64,000 nucleotides of DNA, from positions 53,468-117,467 of the forward strand of contig JAHDPL010000005.1 in the NCBI GenBank assembly GCA_018434355.1. Direction: 5' to 3'. The DNA is from Sporomusaceae bacterium (GTDB lineage Bacteria > Bacillota > Negativicutes > UBA1444). Shown here piece after piece: positions 8,127-16,224 of the stretch (position 1 is its first letter; each line of letters starts with the position of its first letter). Made by a program: the position numbers and the translations under genes. The notes below the pieces were generated by a model. The model was given only the letters and a program-made list of their open reading frames with translations, had not been told where the DNA came from and did no database searches.

Positions 8127-9038
8127 ATGCTGCGTCATTTTACGGAAGTCATAGAACGCGCCAAACGCAACGGACCGGTCCGGTTGGTTGTAGCGGCGGC
8201 GCAGGATGAAGAAGCGCTGCGAGCGGTGAAAGCCGCGCATGATGCCGGACTGGCCGAAGCCGTACTGGTCGGCGACAGTGCACAGATTGCGGCATTGCTG
8301 CCGGTGGTTGGTCTGCCTGGCGAAACAAAAATCGTGCACGAACCGGAGCCGGGCCAAGCGGCATTGACTGCGGTGTCGATCGTGCGCGAGACGGAGTCGG
8401 GCATATTGGTCAAAGGCTTGGTCAACAGCAGTGATTTTCTGCGGGCGGTTCTCAATAGCGAGCGTGGTCTGCGGACAGGACGCCTGCTCAGCCACTTCGC
8501 CGCATTCGAAGAACCGGGCGGCGACAAGCTGACTTATCATACCGACGGCGGGATGAACATCGCCCCGGACCTGGCCGAGAAAAAGGAAATCCTGATCAAC
8601 GCCCTGCTGGCCCTGCATGCTCTGGGGATTGCCAAACCCAACGTGGCGGTGTTGGCCGCCAATGAAGTGGTCAATCCGAAAATGCCAGTGACGGTCGATG
8701 CCCAGGCGCTGATGGAAATGAGCCGCCGCGGCGAGTTGCCTGAGGCCGTTGTCGAGGGGCCGATTGCGATGGACGTGGCGCTTAGCCCGGCCGCGGCAGC
8801 CCACAAGAATCTGTCGTCGCAGATTACCGGTCAGGTCGACCTGTTCTTGGTGCCGGATATTTCGGCCGGCAATATCCTGGGCAAATCGTTGATTCACTAT
8901 GGCAAGTTCAAGAGTGCCGGCGTGATTCTGGGCGCGACGCACCCGGTGGTCATGGTGTCGCGGGCCGATACCGCAGAAGCGAAACTGAACTCGATCGCCC
9001 TCGCTTGTTGTATCGCGTCAGGCAAGGGAGGCAACTGA
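8127..9038 (+). CDS. ptb: Phosphate butyryltransferase
   Basis: Swaps CoA for phosphate on butyryl-CoA and related acyl-CoAs, feeding butyrate kinase. At 303 aa it is the usual family length. The phosphotransacetylase-like fold shows VVAAAQDEEALRAVKAAHDAGLAEAVLVGD at the N-terminus, YHTDGGMNIAPDLAEK in the centre, and VPDISAGNILGKSLIHYG near the C-terminus, typical of Ptb. It follows buk by 15 bp with RBS GGGAGGCGAG. With iorAB nearby, the physiological acyl group could be an arylacetyl or branched-chain acyl rather than butyryl. Confidence 0.95.
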   Translation: MLRHFTEVIERAKRNGPVRLVVAAAQDEEALRAVKAAHDAGLAEAVLVGDSAQIAALLPVVGLPGETKIVHEPEPGQAALTAVSIVRETESGILVKGLVNSSDFLRAVLNSERGLRTGRLLSHFAAFEEPGGDKLTYHTDGGMNIAPDLAEKKEILINALLALHALGIAKPNVAVLAANEVVNPKMPVTVDAQALMEMSRRGELPEAVVEGPIAMDVALSPAAAAHKNLSSQITGQVDLFLVPDISAGNILGKSLIHYGKFKSAGVILGATHPVVMVSRADTAEAKLNSIALACCIASGKGGN

Positions 9039-9039
9039 G

Positions 9040-9633
9040 GTGTTTGCGGAACTGACGTTGGCCCATCCGTATCTGATGGGGTTTATCAAATTTGCCATCC
9101 TGGCTACAATCGGTGAACTGTGCGCGATCCGGATTTTGAGCGGACAATGGAAATCGCCGGTGGGTCTGATTTACCGGACGCTCGTCTGGGGCGTGCTTGG
9201 CATGGGAATCGTGCTGATGTTTGAGATTTTTTCCGGCGGCGTTGCCAGTGCGATCGCCAAAGGCTTGTTGCCGACCGGCAGCGGGTTCGCCCAGCAGTTT
9301 ATGAAAGCATTTTTTATCAGTGCGATTATGAATCTGAGTTTTGCCCCGGTGTTCATGGCGTTTCACCGCTTCACCGATACCTGTATCGATGTGGCCTGCG
9401 GCGAAGGAGTCGGTTATGGCGGTGTCAATCCGTCAGCTGTTCTGGCCCGGATTGACTGGCAGGGGTTCATTGGGTTTGTCGTACTGAAAACCGTACCGTT
9501 CTTTTGGATTCCCGCGCATACGGTAACTTTTTTGTTGCCGCCGGAATACAGGGTCCTGGTTGCAGCTTCGCTGTCGATTGCGCTTGGCGCGATTCTCGCC
9601 TACGCCAAACGCAAGAAGACAGCAGCGCAATAA
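9040..9633 (+). CDS. Integral membrane protein, Mpv17/PMP22-like
   Basis: 197-aa hydrophobic protein with about five predicted membrane segments, starting at GTG 9040, 1 bp after the ptb stop. The pattern (FIKFAILATIGELCAIRI, WGVLGMGIVLMFEIF, SAIMNLSFAPVFMAFHRFTD, WQGFIGFVVLKTVPFFWIPAHTVTFLLP) resembles bacterial proteins annotated as Mpv17/PMP22 family. I infer a link to the fermentation cluster only from its position between ptb and iorA. It could be a channel for the acid product, but no transport motif proves that. Confidence 0.65.
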   Translation: MFAELTLAHPYLMGFIKFAILATIGELCAIRILSGQWKSPVGLIYRTLVWGVLGMGIVLMFEIFSGGVASAIAKGLLPTGSGFAQQFMKAFFISAIMNLSFAPVFMAFHRFTDTCIDVACGEGVGYGGVNPSAVLARIDWQGFIGFVVLKTVPFFWIPAHTVTFLLPPEYRVLVAASLSIALGAILAYAKRKKTAAQ

Positions 9634-9667
9634 ATAATAAAGCCGAGTTGAAAATGGGGGTAGAGAA

Positions 9668-11446
9668 ATGAAAAAGCTATTGACGGGAAATGAAGCGATT
9701 GCGCAGGGCGCCTGGGAAGCCGGCGTAATGTACGCCTGCGCTTACCCGGGGACTCCCAGCACTGAAATTCTCGAGAACATTGCTGAGTTTAAGGCCGATA
9801 TCATTGCCGAGTGGGCGCCGAATGAAAAGGTTGCTCTGGAAACGGCCGCCGGCGCGTCAGTGTTTGGCGCACGTTCCTTGGCCGCAATGAAGATGGTCGG
9901 CGTTAATGTGGCGGCCGATCCGTTGTTCAGCTTCGCTTATTCCGGCGTAAACGGCGGCATGGTGCTGGTGAGCGCCGATGATCCCGGTTGCCATTCCTCG
10001 CAGGATGAGCAGGACAACCGCTACTATGCCAAGTTTGCCAAGATCGCCATGGTTGAGCCGAGCGACAGCCAGGAAGCCAAGGATATGGTCAGGGTGGCGA
10101 TGGAAATCAGCGAAGATTATGATACGCCGGTCTTGATGCGGATCACGACCCGGATTTGCCACAGCAAAAGCCTGGTGGAAATCGGTCCCCGCCAGGAAGT
10201 GGGCAAGCGCCCCTATGTCCGCGATGTCAACAAGTACGACCTGGTCCCGGCAACGGCCCGCAAACGCCGGGTTGCAGTCGAGAAACGCGTTGAGCGGTTG
10301 GCGGAATTCAGCGAGACGACCGAACTGAATTCTATTGAATGGCATGATAAAAAAATCGGCATTGTCGCCTCAGGCGTCGGCTATCAATATGCCCGCGAGG
10401 TGTTTGGCGAAGCGGCGTCTTATCTGAAACTCGGCTTCACTTATCCGCTGCCGATCAACAAGATCCGCGACTTTGCTTCGCAAGTGGAGACCCTCTACGT
10501 TGTGGAAGAGCTCGAACCATACATTGAAGAGCAATTGCAGGCAGCAGGGATCGCCTGTATCGGCAAGGCGAAAGTGCCAAAGATTGGCGAACTGACGCCG
10601 GACATCATTGCCAAAGCGCTGAAAGGCGAAACCATCCCGCTGGTCGAGTCTGATCCTTCCCAGGTGGTTGCCCGGCCGCCGCTGCTTTGCGCCGGTTGCC
10701 CGCATCGCGGCTTTTTCTACGAACTGAGCAAGATCAAAAACCTGATGATCACTGGCGATATCGGTTGCTATTCACTCGGTGGCAATGAACCGCTCAATGC
10801 CAAAGACACCTGTATTTGCATGGGCGCCAGCGTCAGTATGGGGCATGGGGTCCAGAAAATCAGCGACCGGCTTGGCGATGCGACCAAAGTGGTTGCGGTA
10901 ATCGGCGACTCGACCTTCTTCCATTCCGGCATGACCAGTTTGCTGCATGTGGCGTACAATCGCAGCAATACTGTGAGCGTGATCATGGACAATCGGATCA
11001 CCGGCATGACCGGGCATCAGGAAAACCCCGGCACCGGCTTCACATTACAGGGGATGCCGACCAAGATCGCCGATATCCCGGCGATTGTCAAGGCGCTGGG
11101 TATCGATGCGATCCGGGTGGTAAACCCGCTTGACCTGAAAGAATCGCGCGAAGCGCTGGCCTGGGCGCTGTCATTGGATGAACCGTCCGTAATCATCACC
11201 CGCTGGCCCTGCGTGCTGAAAAAACACTCCGATGCTGATAAGCAAGAATTTGGCAATTATATCGGCACTTGCCGGATCGACAGCGCAAAATGTATCGGCT
11301 GCAAGATGTGCATCAAGACCGGCTGTCCGGCGCTGCGGTTTGACAAGGCGGCCAAGAAGGCGTCGATCGACGCCACGCAGTGCGTGGGTTGCAAGGTCTG
11401 TCTGCAGGTCTGCCCGGTAAAAGCAATCAGCAAGGTGGGTGAATAA
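9668..11446 (+). CDS. iorA: Indolepyruvate:ferredoxin oxidoreductase, alpha subunit
   Basis: Oxidatively decarboxylates aryl-pyruvates (indole-, phenyl-, hydroxyphenylpyruvate) to aryl-acetyl-CoA with ferredoxin reduction. The 592 aa include an N-terminal pyrimidine domain (LLTGNEAIAQGAWEAGVMYACAYPGTPSTEI) and a central TPP-binding domain (ITGDIGCYSLGG, then VIGDSTFFHSGM). The C-terminal ferredoxin-like domain carries two [4Fe-4S] motifs, CIGCKMCIKTGCP and CVGCKVCLQVCP. It forms a heterodimer with iorB, which follows directly. With ptb-buk the route yields reduced ferredoxin, acyl-CoA and then ATP from amino-acid-derived 2-oxoacids. Confidence 0.95.
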   Translation: MKKLLTGNEAIAQGAWEAGVMYACAYPGTPSTEILENIAEFKADIIAEWAPNEKVALETAAGASVFGARSLAAMKMVGVNVAADPLFSFAYSGVNGGMVLVSADDPGCHSSQDEQDNRYYAKFAKIAMVEPSDSQEAKDMVRVAMEISEDYDTPVLMRITTRICHSKSLVEIGPRQEVGKRPYVRDVNKYDLVPATARKRRVAVEKRVERLAEFSETTELNSIEWHDKKIGIVASGVGYQYAREVFGEAASYLKLGFTYPLPINKIRDFASQVETLYVVEELEPYIEEQLQAAGIACIGKAKVPKIGELTPDIIAKALKGETIPLVESDPSQVVARPPLLCAGCPHRGFFYELSKIKNLMITGDIGCYSLGGNEPLNAKDTCICMGASVSMGHGVQKISDRLGDATKVVAVIGDSTFFHSGMTSLLHVAYNRSNTVSVIMDNRITGMTGHQENPGTGFTLQGMPTKIADIPAIVKALGIDAIRVVNPLDLKESREALAWALSLDEPSVIITRWPCVLKKHSDADKQEFGNYIGTCRIDSAKCIGCKMCIKTGCPALRFDKAAKKASIDATQCVGCKVCLQVCPVKAISKVGE

Positions 11447-11447
11447 G

Positions 11448-12029
11448 ATGTCGGACGTAAAGAGCATATTGATGGTCGGCGTGGGTGGTCAGGGAACCAT
11501 CCTGGCCGGCAAGATCCTTTCGATGGGGCTGATGGCGGCCGGGTACGATGTGAAAATGTCGGAAGTGCACGGCATGGCCCAACGTGGCGGCAGTGTCAGC
11601 AACCAGGTCCGGTTCGGCAAAAAGGTCTATTCGCCGATTATCGGCAAGGGACAGGCCGACATCCTGGTGGCGTTCGAAATGATGGAAGCGATGCGCTGGC
11701 TGGAATATCTGAAACCGGGTGGCAAGATTGTCGTCAATGATTTTCGGATTCCTTCCGGCCCGATTCTGATCGGCGCCTGCGATTATCCGGAGCAAGTGTT
11801 GGAAAGTCTGAAAACCAAGGCGGATACAACCGTGATCCAAGCGGGAGAAATCGCCAAACAAATCGGCAATCCCCGCACGATGAACCTGGTCTTGTTCGGC
11901 GCTTTGGTCAAGGGGATGAATCTGACCGATATCGATTTTGAAACGGAAATTGCGGCGAACGTCAAACCGGAGACGCTGAAACTCAACCTGGAAGCATTCC
12001 GGGCCGGCATTGCCGCTTTGGAAAAGTAA
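11448..12029 (+). CDS. iorB: Indolepyruvate:ferredoxin oxidoreductase, beta subunit
   Basis: Gamma-type 2-oxoacid oxidoreductase subunit of about 193 aa. It begins shortly after ATG 11448 with ILMVGVGGQGTILAGKIL, the family hallmark (GxGGQGxxxA), followed by EVHGMAQRGGSVSNQVRFG, which contributes to the cofactor/CoA site. It starts 1 bp after the iorA stop, with AAGGTGGG as RBS inside the iorA end. Short for the family but complete. Confidence 0.94.
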   Translation: MSDVKSILMVGVGGQGTILAGKILSMGLMAAGYDVKMSEVHGMAQRGGSVSNQVRFGKKVYSPIIGKGQADILVAFEMMEAMRWLEYLKPGGKIVVNDFRIPSGPILIGACDYPEQVLESLKTKADTTVIQAGEIAKQIGNPRTMNLVLFGALVKGMNLTDIDFETEIAANVKPETLKLNLEAFRAGIAALEK

Positions 12030-12101
12030 AAGTCGCAGCGAATCGGCGTCAGTGGAAAAACGGAGCAAGGCCTGTAGAAAAGTAGAATGGATGGTGCAAA
12101 C

Positions 12102-12803
12102 ATGAAGTTTATCATTGAAGAAAAAGTGTTTAAAATTTTGCCGACAGCCTGTTTTGGCGTCGTAGTGGCGCGGGGCCTGGACAACCGGTCGCAGGACCCG
12201 CGGCCGCAAGCCTTGTTGCAGCAGAGCATCGCGGCGGTCGAAGAAAAATTTGCCGCGGCAAAGGCAAAGGAAGCGGCAGAGATCGCTCCCTACCGGGATG
12301 CGTTCCAAAAACTCGGCATGAATCCGAACAAATTCATGAGTTCGATTGAGGCGATTGCCACGCGGATTGAAAAGAAAAAAGGTTTTCCTTCGATTAATCC
12401 GGTCGTTGACCTTGGCAACGCGATGTCGATCAAATATCTGTTGCCGATGGGCGCGCATGATATCGACGCAGCTAGCGGCGACATCATGGTACGGTTTTCC
12501 CGTCAGGGCGATGAGTTCACGCCGTTCGGCGAAACGGCGGCGGAGATTCTGGAAGCCGGCGAACTGATTTACTCGGCGGGTGAAAAAGTGAAAACTCGGC
12601 GCTGGATCTGGCGGCAAAGCGAAGAAGGCAAAGTCACCGAGGCCAGTCGGAATGTGTTTTTCCCGATCGATGGATTTGCCGACCAAAACCTGAGCCGAGT
12701 GATTGCGGCGAGGGATGAACTGGCGAAGCTACTGGTGCAGATCTTTGGCTGCGGTGTCACGGTAGGCTTGCTGGACAAAGCGACGCCGGAGCTGGAATTC
12801 TAA
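12102..12803 (+). CDS. B3/B4 domain protein (PheRS-beta-like tRNA/amino-acid-binding domain)
   Basis: Free-standing B3/B4 domain protein of about 233 aa, homologous to the editing/tRNA-binding module of the phenylalanyl-tRNA synthetase beta chain. Family features: PYRDAFQKLGMNPNKFMSSIEA, the conserved GFPSINPVVDLGNAMSIKYLLPMGAHD, and a C-terminal TRRWIWRQSEEGKVTEAS followed by NVFFPIDGFAD. Such proteins may act in trans on mischarged tRNA, but function is unproven. A start at ATG 12087 is equally possible. It is set apart from iorB by a gap of 72 bp and ends at a strong bidirectional hairpin. Confidence 0.87.
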   Translation: MKFIIEEKVFKILPTACFGVVVARGLDNRSQDPRPQALLQQSIAAVEEKFAAAKAKEAAEIAPYRDAFQKLGMNPNKFMSSIEAIATRIEKKKGFPSINPVVDLGNAMSIKYLLPMGAHDIDAASGDIMVRFSRQGDEFTPFGETAAEILEAGELIYSAGEKVKTRRWIWRQSEEGKVTEASRNVFFPIDGFADQNLSRVIAARDELAKLLVQIFGCGVTVGLLDKATPELEF

Positions 12804-12821
12804 AATCTTCACAGCATGACG

Positions 12822-12866
12822 AAAAGGTGGAAGTGCAACCGACTGTCGGTTGCACTTCCACCTTTT
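12822..12866. terminator. Strong bidirectional terminator
   Basis: A near-perfect stem of about 21 bp (AAAAGGTGGAAGTGCAACC... and its complement) with A/T runs on both sides lies between convergent genes. It serves both the B3/B4 gene (+) and the beta-lactamase-like gene (-). Confidence 0.9.
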
Positions 12867-12937
12867 CAGCGCTCGTGTTTGATTTGTCGCCCAAAATGCT
12901 TTGCGTTAAAGGGAAGCGGCGAAAAATGTCGAATCTA

Positions 12938-13744
12938 CTATTGGTTGGCAGTCAGAACATCGTAAACCGTGCGGGAAATTTCGGCGATAGTCTGGCAACC
13001 TCTGGCGGAATCAGGCAGGTTGTCGCTCATGATTGCCACGACATAAGCGCAACCCGGTGCGATGACGATTCCTGCGTCGTGTTCAGCCCCCGGCAACTCG
13101 CCGGTCTTGTGCTTGCAGACGGTATCCGGCGGCAATAAGAGGGGGATTTTGCAACGGTCGGTCTGGCGTCCCAGTATTTCGCACATCTGCCGATCGCTGG
13201 TGGAGTCCAAACAACAGCCGCGGTGTAAAGCTGCCAGAACGATTGCGACATCCATGACACTGGTCAAATTCTCCAATCCGGCAGCCGCAGCGGCAAAGTC
13301 CATCATTTTGCGGCGCAAGATCGAATCCTGGCAGTCGAGTGCCCGGATCCGTGCATTGATCTTGTCCATGCCCAGACGGTCAATCAGCAGATTGGTGGCG
13401 ATGTTGTCACTCTCGGTAATCATCAGTTCAATCAGTTCCAACACAGTCCGGTCGGTTCCAGCCGGTAGCTCCTGCAACAAACCGGCGCCGCCAACCCGGT
13501 CGCTTTCCGCAAAAGCCAGACGATCTGACGGATTCAGCTGACCGGCCTCGATTTGGCCAAATGCCTCCGCCATGATGAACAACTTGATCAAGCTGGCTGA
13601 ACGCATCGGTTGTGAGTGAAATTGCCAGAGCTGGTTGGTATGAAGATCGTGTACCGCGATGGCAAAAAAGCCGGGCTCATCCCTGAGCAATCGTGCTACT
13701 GCCGCCTCAAGCCGTTCCAGTTTTTCGCCGAACAGAATATCCAT
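12938..13744 (-). CDS. Class A beta-lactamase-related serine hydrolase (cytoplasmic)
   Basis: 268-aa protein of the penicillin-binding/serine-hydrolase fold. All three active-site signatures are present: SxxK (SASLIK, about residues 49-54), SDN (about 113-115) and KTG (CKHKTGE). There is no signal peptide; the protein starts MDILFGEKLERLEAAVARLL. The omega-loop Glu of class A enzymes is not seen: the expected ExxLN segment reads RRKMMDFAAAAAGLEN. Hydrolysis of cell-wall-directed beta-lactams is therefore doubtful, and a peptidase or esterase role is as likely. The gene is divergent from the oligopeptide-binding lipoprotein gene, with about 65 bp between them. Confidence 0.85.
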   Translation of the reverse strand: MDILFGEKLERLEAAVARLLRDEPGFFAIAVHDLHTNQLWQFHSQPMRSASLIKLFIMAEAFGQIEAGQLNPSDRLAFAESDRVGGAGLLQELPAGTDRTVLELIELMITESDNIATNLLIDRLGMDKINARIRALDCQDSILRRKMMDFAAAAAGLENLTSVMDVAIVLAALHRGCCLDSTSDRQMCEILGRQTDRCKIPLLLPPDTVCKHKTGELPGAEHDAGIVIAPGCAYVVAIMSDNLPDSARGCQTIAEISRTVYDVLTANQ

Positions 13745-13810
13745 GCTTCATCATCCTTGCAACTGTAATGTTTCGGGCTGCGATCAACCCGTGAAGAGGA
13801 GTGACTCTGA

Positions 13811-15424
13811 TTGCAAAAAAATAGGTTCATTGTTCTAATTTTTATCGGTCTGCTATTTGTGGCAATCTTCGCGATGGCGGGTTGCACCACCGGCAACAAA
13901 CCTGCCGCGGGAAACCATATCCGCCTCGCCTTGTCGGCCGAGCCGGAATCGATCGACCCGAGGATGTCGACCAGCCTGTCGGGGTCGGCAGTAGAAGCGC
14001 AGTTGTTTGAAGGGCTGACCACGCTGGACGCAAATAATCGCCCAGTGGCAGCTGCTGCCGAGCGATGGCAGATATCGCCGGATGGTCGCAAAATCACTTT
14101 TGTGTTGCGCGCCGGACTCAAGTGGTCTAACGGCGAGCCGGTGACAGCCCAGGACTTCGAATATGCATGGAAAACCGGACTCAGTCCGGAACTCGCCAGC
14201 CCCAATGCCTATATGCTGTATTGTCTTAAGAACGGCGAAGCCTATGCAACAAAAAAGGCGACAGCAGAACAGGTGGGGGTTCGGGCAAAGGATGAGAAGA
14301 CCCTGGAAGTGGAACTGGAACGGCCGACTGCCTACTTTTTGTCATTGACGGCATTTCACGCCTTTTACCCCATCCACAAAAAGACAGTGCAAGCCAATGA
14401 GAAATGGGCCAATCAGCCACAGACGATGATTGGCAACGGTCCGTTTAAATTGAGCGCCTGGGTCAAGTCGAGCCGGATGGAATTGGTGAAAAACGAGCAC
14501 TATTGGGATGCAGCAAAAGTAAAATCAGCGAAAATTGAGCTGTTTTTGCTGGATAACTCATCAACGGCCTTGGCGATGTTTGATAGCGGTCAATTGGATA
14601 TGGGGGACAGCATCCCACCTACGGAAGTGCCACGCTTGGTCAAGGAAGGCAAAGTGTCGATTCATCCTTTCCTGGGAACGTTTTATGTTTCGTTCAATGT
14701 AACCAAGCCGCCGTTCGACAATGCCAAAGTCAGACAGGCCTTTGCCTTGGCGATCAACCGTCAGGCGATAGCGGAAACGCTGCTGCGTGGCGGTCAGGTT
14801 CCGGCGCTGGCATTCGTGCCGCCGGGACTGGCTGATGCCAAACCCGATGAAGATTTTCGCACCAAAGGCGGCGCGTTGCTAAAAGACCACGATGTCGATA
14901 CTGCCCGCAAGTTGCTGGCAGAAGCCGGTTATAAAGATGGCGCCGGGTTTCCCTCGGTGACGTATCTCTATAACACCAGCGAATCCAATAAAATGGTGGC
15001 CGAAGCGCTACAGGAAATGTGGCGCAAGAATCTCGGCGTACAGGTCGCTCTGTCCAACCAGGAATGGAAAGTTTACTGGGATTCGCTGGACAAACACCAG
15101 TTCCAGCTGGCGCGGGAGAGCTGGAGCGGCGACTATCCTGATCCAATGACATTTTTAGACCTGTTTGTCTCCGGGGGCAGCAATAATTCGCCGGACTACC
15201 GAAATCCGGCATATGACCGGCTAATCGAGACCGCACAGAACGCGCTCGATCCCGCCGCACGTATGAATACGCTGCATCAGGCGGAAAAGATTTTGATCGA
15301 TGATGCGGTGATTGCCCCGGTGTTTTTCCAGACAAATCCCGTCATGATCCGGTCCCAGGTCAAAGGGGTGTTGCGCTCGATCCTGGGCGTGCCCTATCTC
15401 AAAGAAGCTTATCTGGAAAAGTAA
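13811..15424 (+). CDS. Oligopeptide ABC transporter substrate-binding lipoprotein
   Basis: 537-aa periplasmic/extracytoplasmic peptide-binding protein (OppA/DppA, SBP family 5). The start is TTG 13811, preceded by GAGGAG. Residues 1-25 form a signal ending in the lipobox IFAMAGC, so the Cys is lipidated. The mature domain shows EPESIDPRMSTSLSG, LRAGLKWSNGEPVTAQDFEYAW, AFALAINRQAIAETLL and ARESWSGDYPDPMTFLDLF, all typical of the family. No permease or ATPase lies beside it, so it is an orphan binding protein that may use a permease encoded elsewhere. Confidence 0.94.
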   Translation: MQKNRFIVLIFIGLLFVAIFAMAGCTTGNKPAAGNHIRLALSAEPESIDPRMSTSLSGSAVEAQLFEGLTTLDANNRPVAAAAERWQISPDGRKITFVLRAGLKWSNGEPVTAQDFEYAWKTGLSPELASPNAYMLYCLKNGEAYATKKATAEQVGVRAKDEKTLEVELERPTAYFLSLTAFHAFYPIHKKTVQANEKWANQPQTMIGNGPFKLSAWVKSSRMELVKNEHYWDAAKVKSAKIELFLLDNSSTALAMFDSGQLDMGDSIPPTEVPRLVKEGKVSIHPFLGTFYVSFNVTKPPFDNAKVRQAFALAINRQAIAETLLRGGQVPALAFVPPGLADAKPDEDFRTKGGALLKDHDVDTARKLLAEAGYKDGAGFPSVTYLYNTSESNKMVAEALQEMWRKNLGVQVALSNQEWKVYWDSLDKHQFQLARESWSGDYPDPMTFLDLFVSGGSNNSPDYRNPAYDRLIETAQNALDPAARMNTLHQAEKILIDDAVIAPVFFQTNPVMIRSQVKGVLRSILGVPYLKEAYLEK

Positions 15425-15432
15425 GCCTTTGC

Positions 15433-16116
15433 CTACAAGAAGTGCAGGACGATCTGATAAAGCAAGGGGATAAAAACTGCCGGAAGCAGATTGGCTACCT
15501 TTATATTGTGCTGTTCCAGCATGTTCAGGCCGATGCCGATGATCAGCAAGCCGCCGAGACAGGTCATATCGGCTTTGGTCGCTTCGGATAGCAGCGGTTG
15601 CAGGAAGGCGGCGGCCAACGTGAGGCTGCCCTGATACAGCAGCACGCTGAAGGCTGACAGCACGATCCCAATGCCAAGTGTTGACGCAAAAATGATCGCG
15701 ACCACGCCATCAAGCACTGATTTTGCGTAGAGGGTCTGATGGTTGCCGGACAACCCGCTTTCCAGCGAGCCGACGATCGCCATCGCGCCCACGCAATACA
15801 GCAGGCTGCCTGTGACGAAACCCTCGGACACTTTGCCGCCACGGCCTTTAAGCTTGGCTGCCAGCCCATCGCCGAACGCTTTAAGTTTTTGGTCGATATC
15901 CAGCCATTCGCCGACAATCGCGCCAAGAACCATAGCGATGATGACCAGTAACAAGTTGCTGACTTTCAGGGCGTTCAAGACACCGACGAGCAGCACGCAA
16001 AGCGCCAGCCCCTTGATAACGGCGTCGCTGATTTTGCTAGATAGACCGCCTTTCAATAGCGTGCCAATCAATCCCCCCGCGATGATGGCGGCAACATTGG
16101 CAAAAGTTCCGAGCAT
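15433..16116 (-). CDS. DUF554 family membrane protein
   Basis: About 227 aa from ATG 16116 (AAGGAAG upstream); an upstream in-frame extension to 16179 has no RBS. Starts [22 protein letters not shown], the standard DUF554 (YdfK/YqgA) opening. It has seven or so hydrophobic segments, including [36 protein letters not shown], and a [17 protein letters not shown] end (here [14 protein letters not shown]). The function of the family is unknown. The gene is convergent with the peptide-binding lipoprotein gene (8-bp gap) and divergent from the thioredoxin-domain gene. Confidence 0.9.
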   Translation of the reverse strand: MLGTFANVAAIIAGGLIGTLLKGGLSSKISDAVIKGLALCVLLVGVLNALKVSNLLLVIIAMVLGAIVGEWLDIDQKLKAFGDGLAAKLKGRGGKVSEGFVTGSLLYCVGAMAIVGSLESGLSGNHQTLYAKSVLDGVVAIIFASTLGIGIVLSAFSVLLYQGSLTLAAAFLQPLLSEATKADMTCLGGLLIIGIGLNMLEQHNIKVANLLPAVFIPLLYQIVLHFL

Positions 16117-16224
16117 GCAAACACTTCCTTGTCGTCTTATTGCGGTGAATTCTTGCAGAATGGTTCTATTATACACCACTGCAACGGAATTACAGGGTTA
16201 TTATATCATTCGGGAGGTTGTGCA

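Noticed and set aside
11427..12686. 419-codon open frame antisense to iorB and the B3/B4 gene
   Set aside because: Shadow frame: composition is typical of antisense reading, and both genes on the other strand are well supported.
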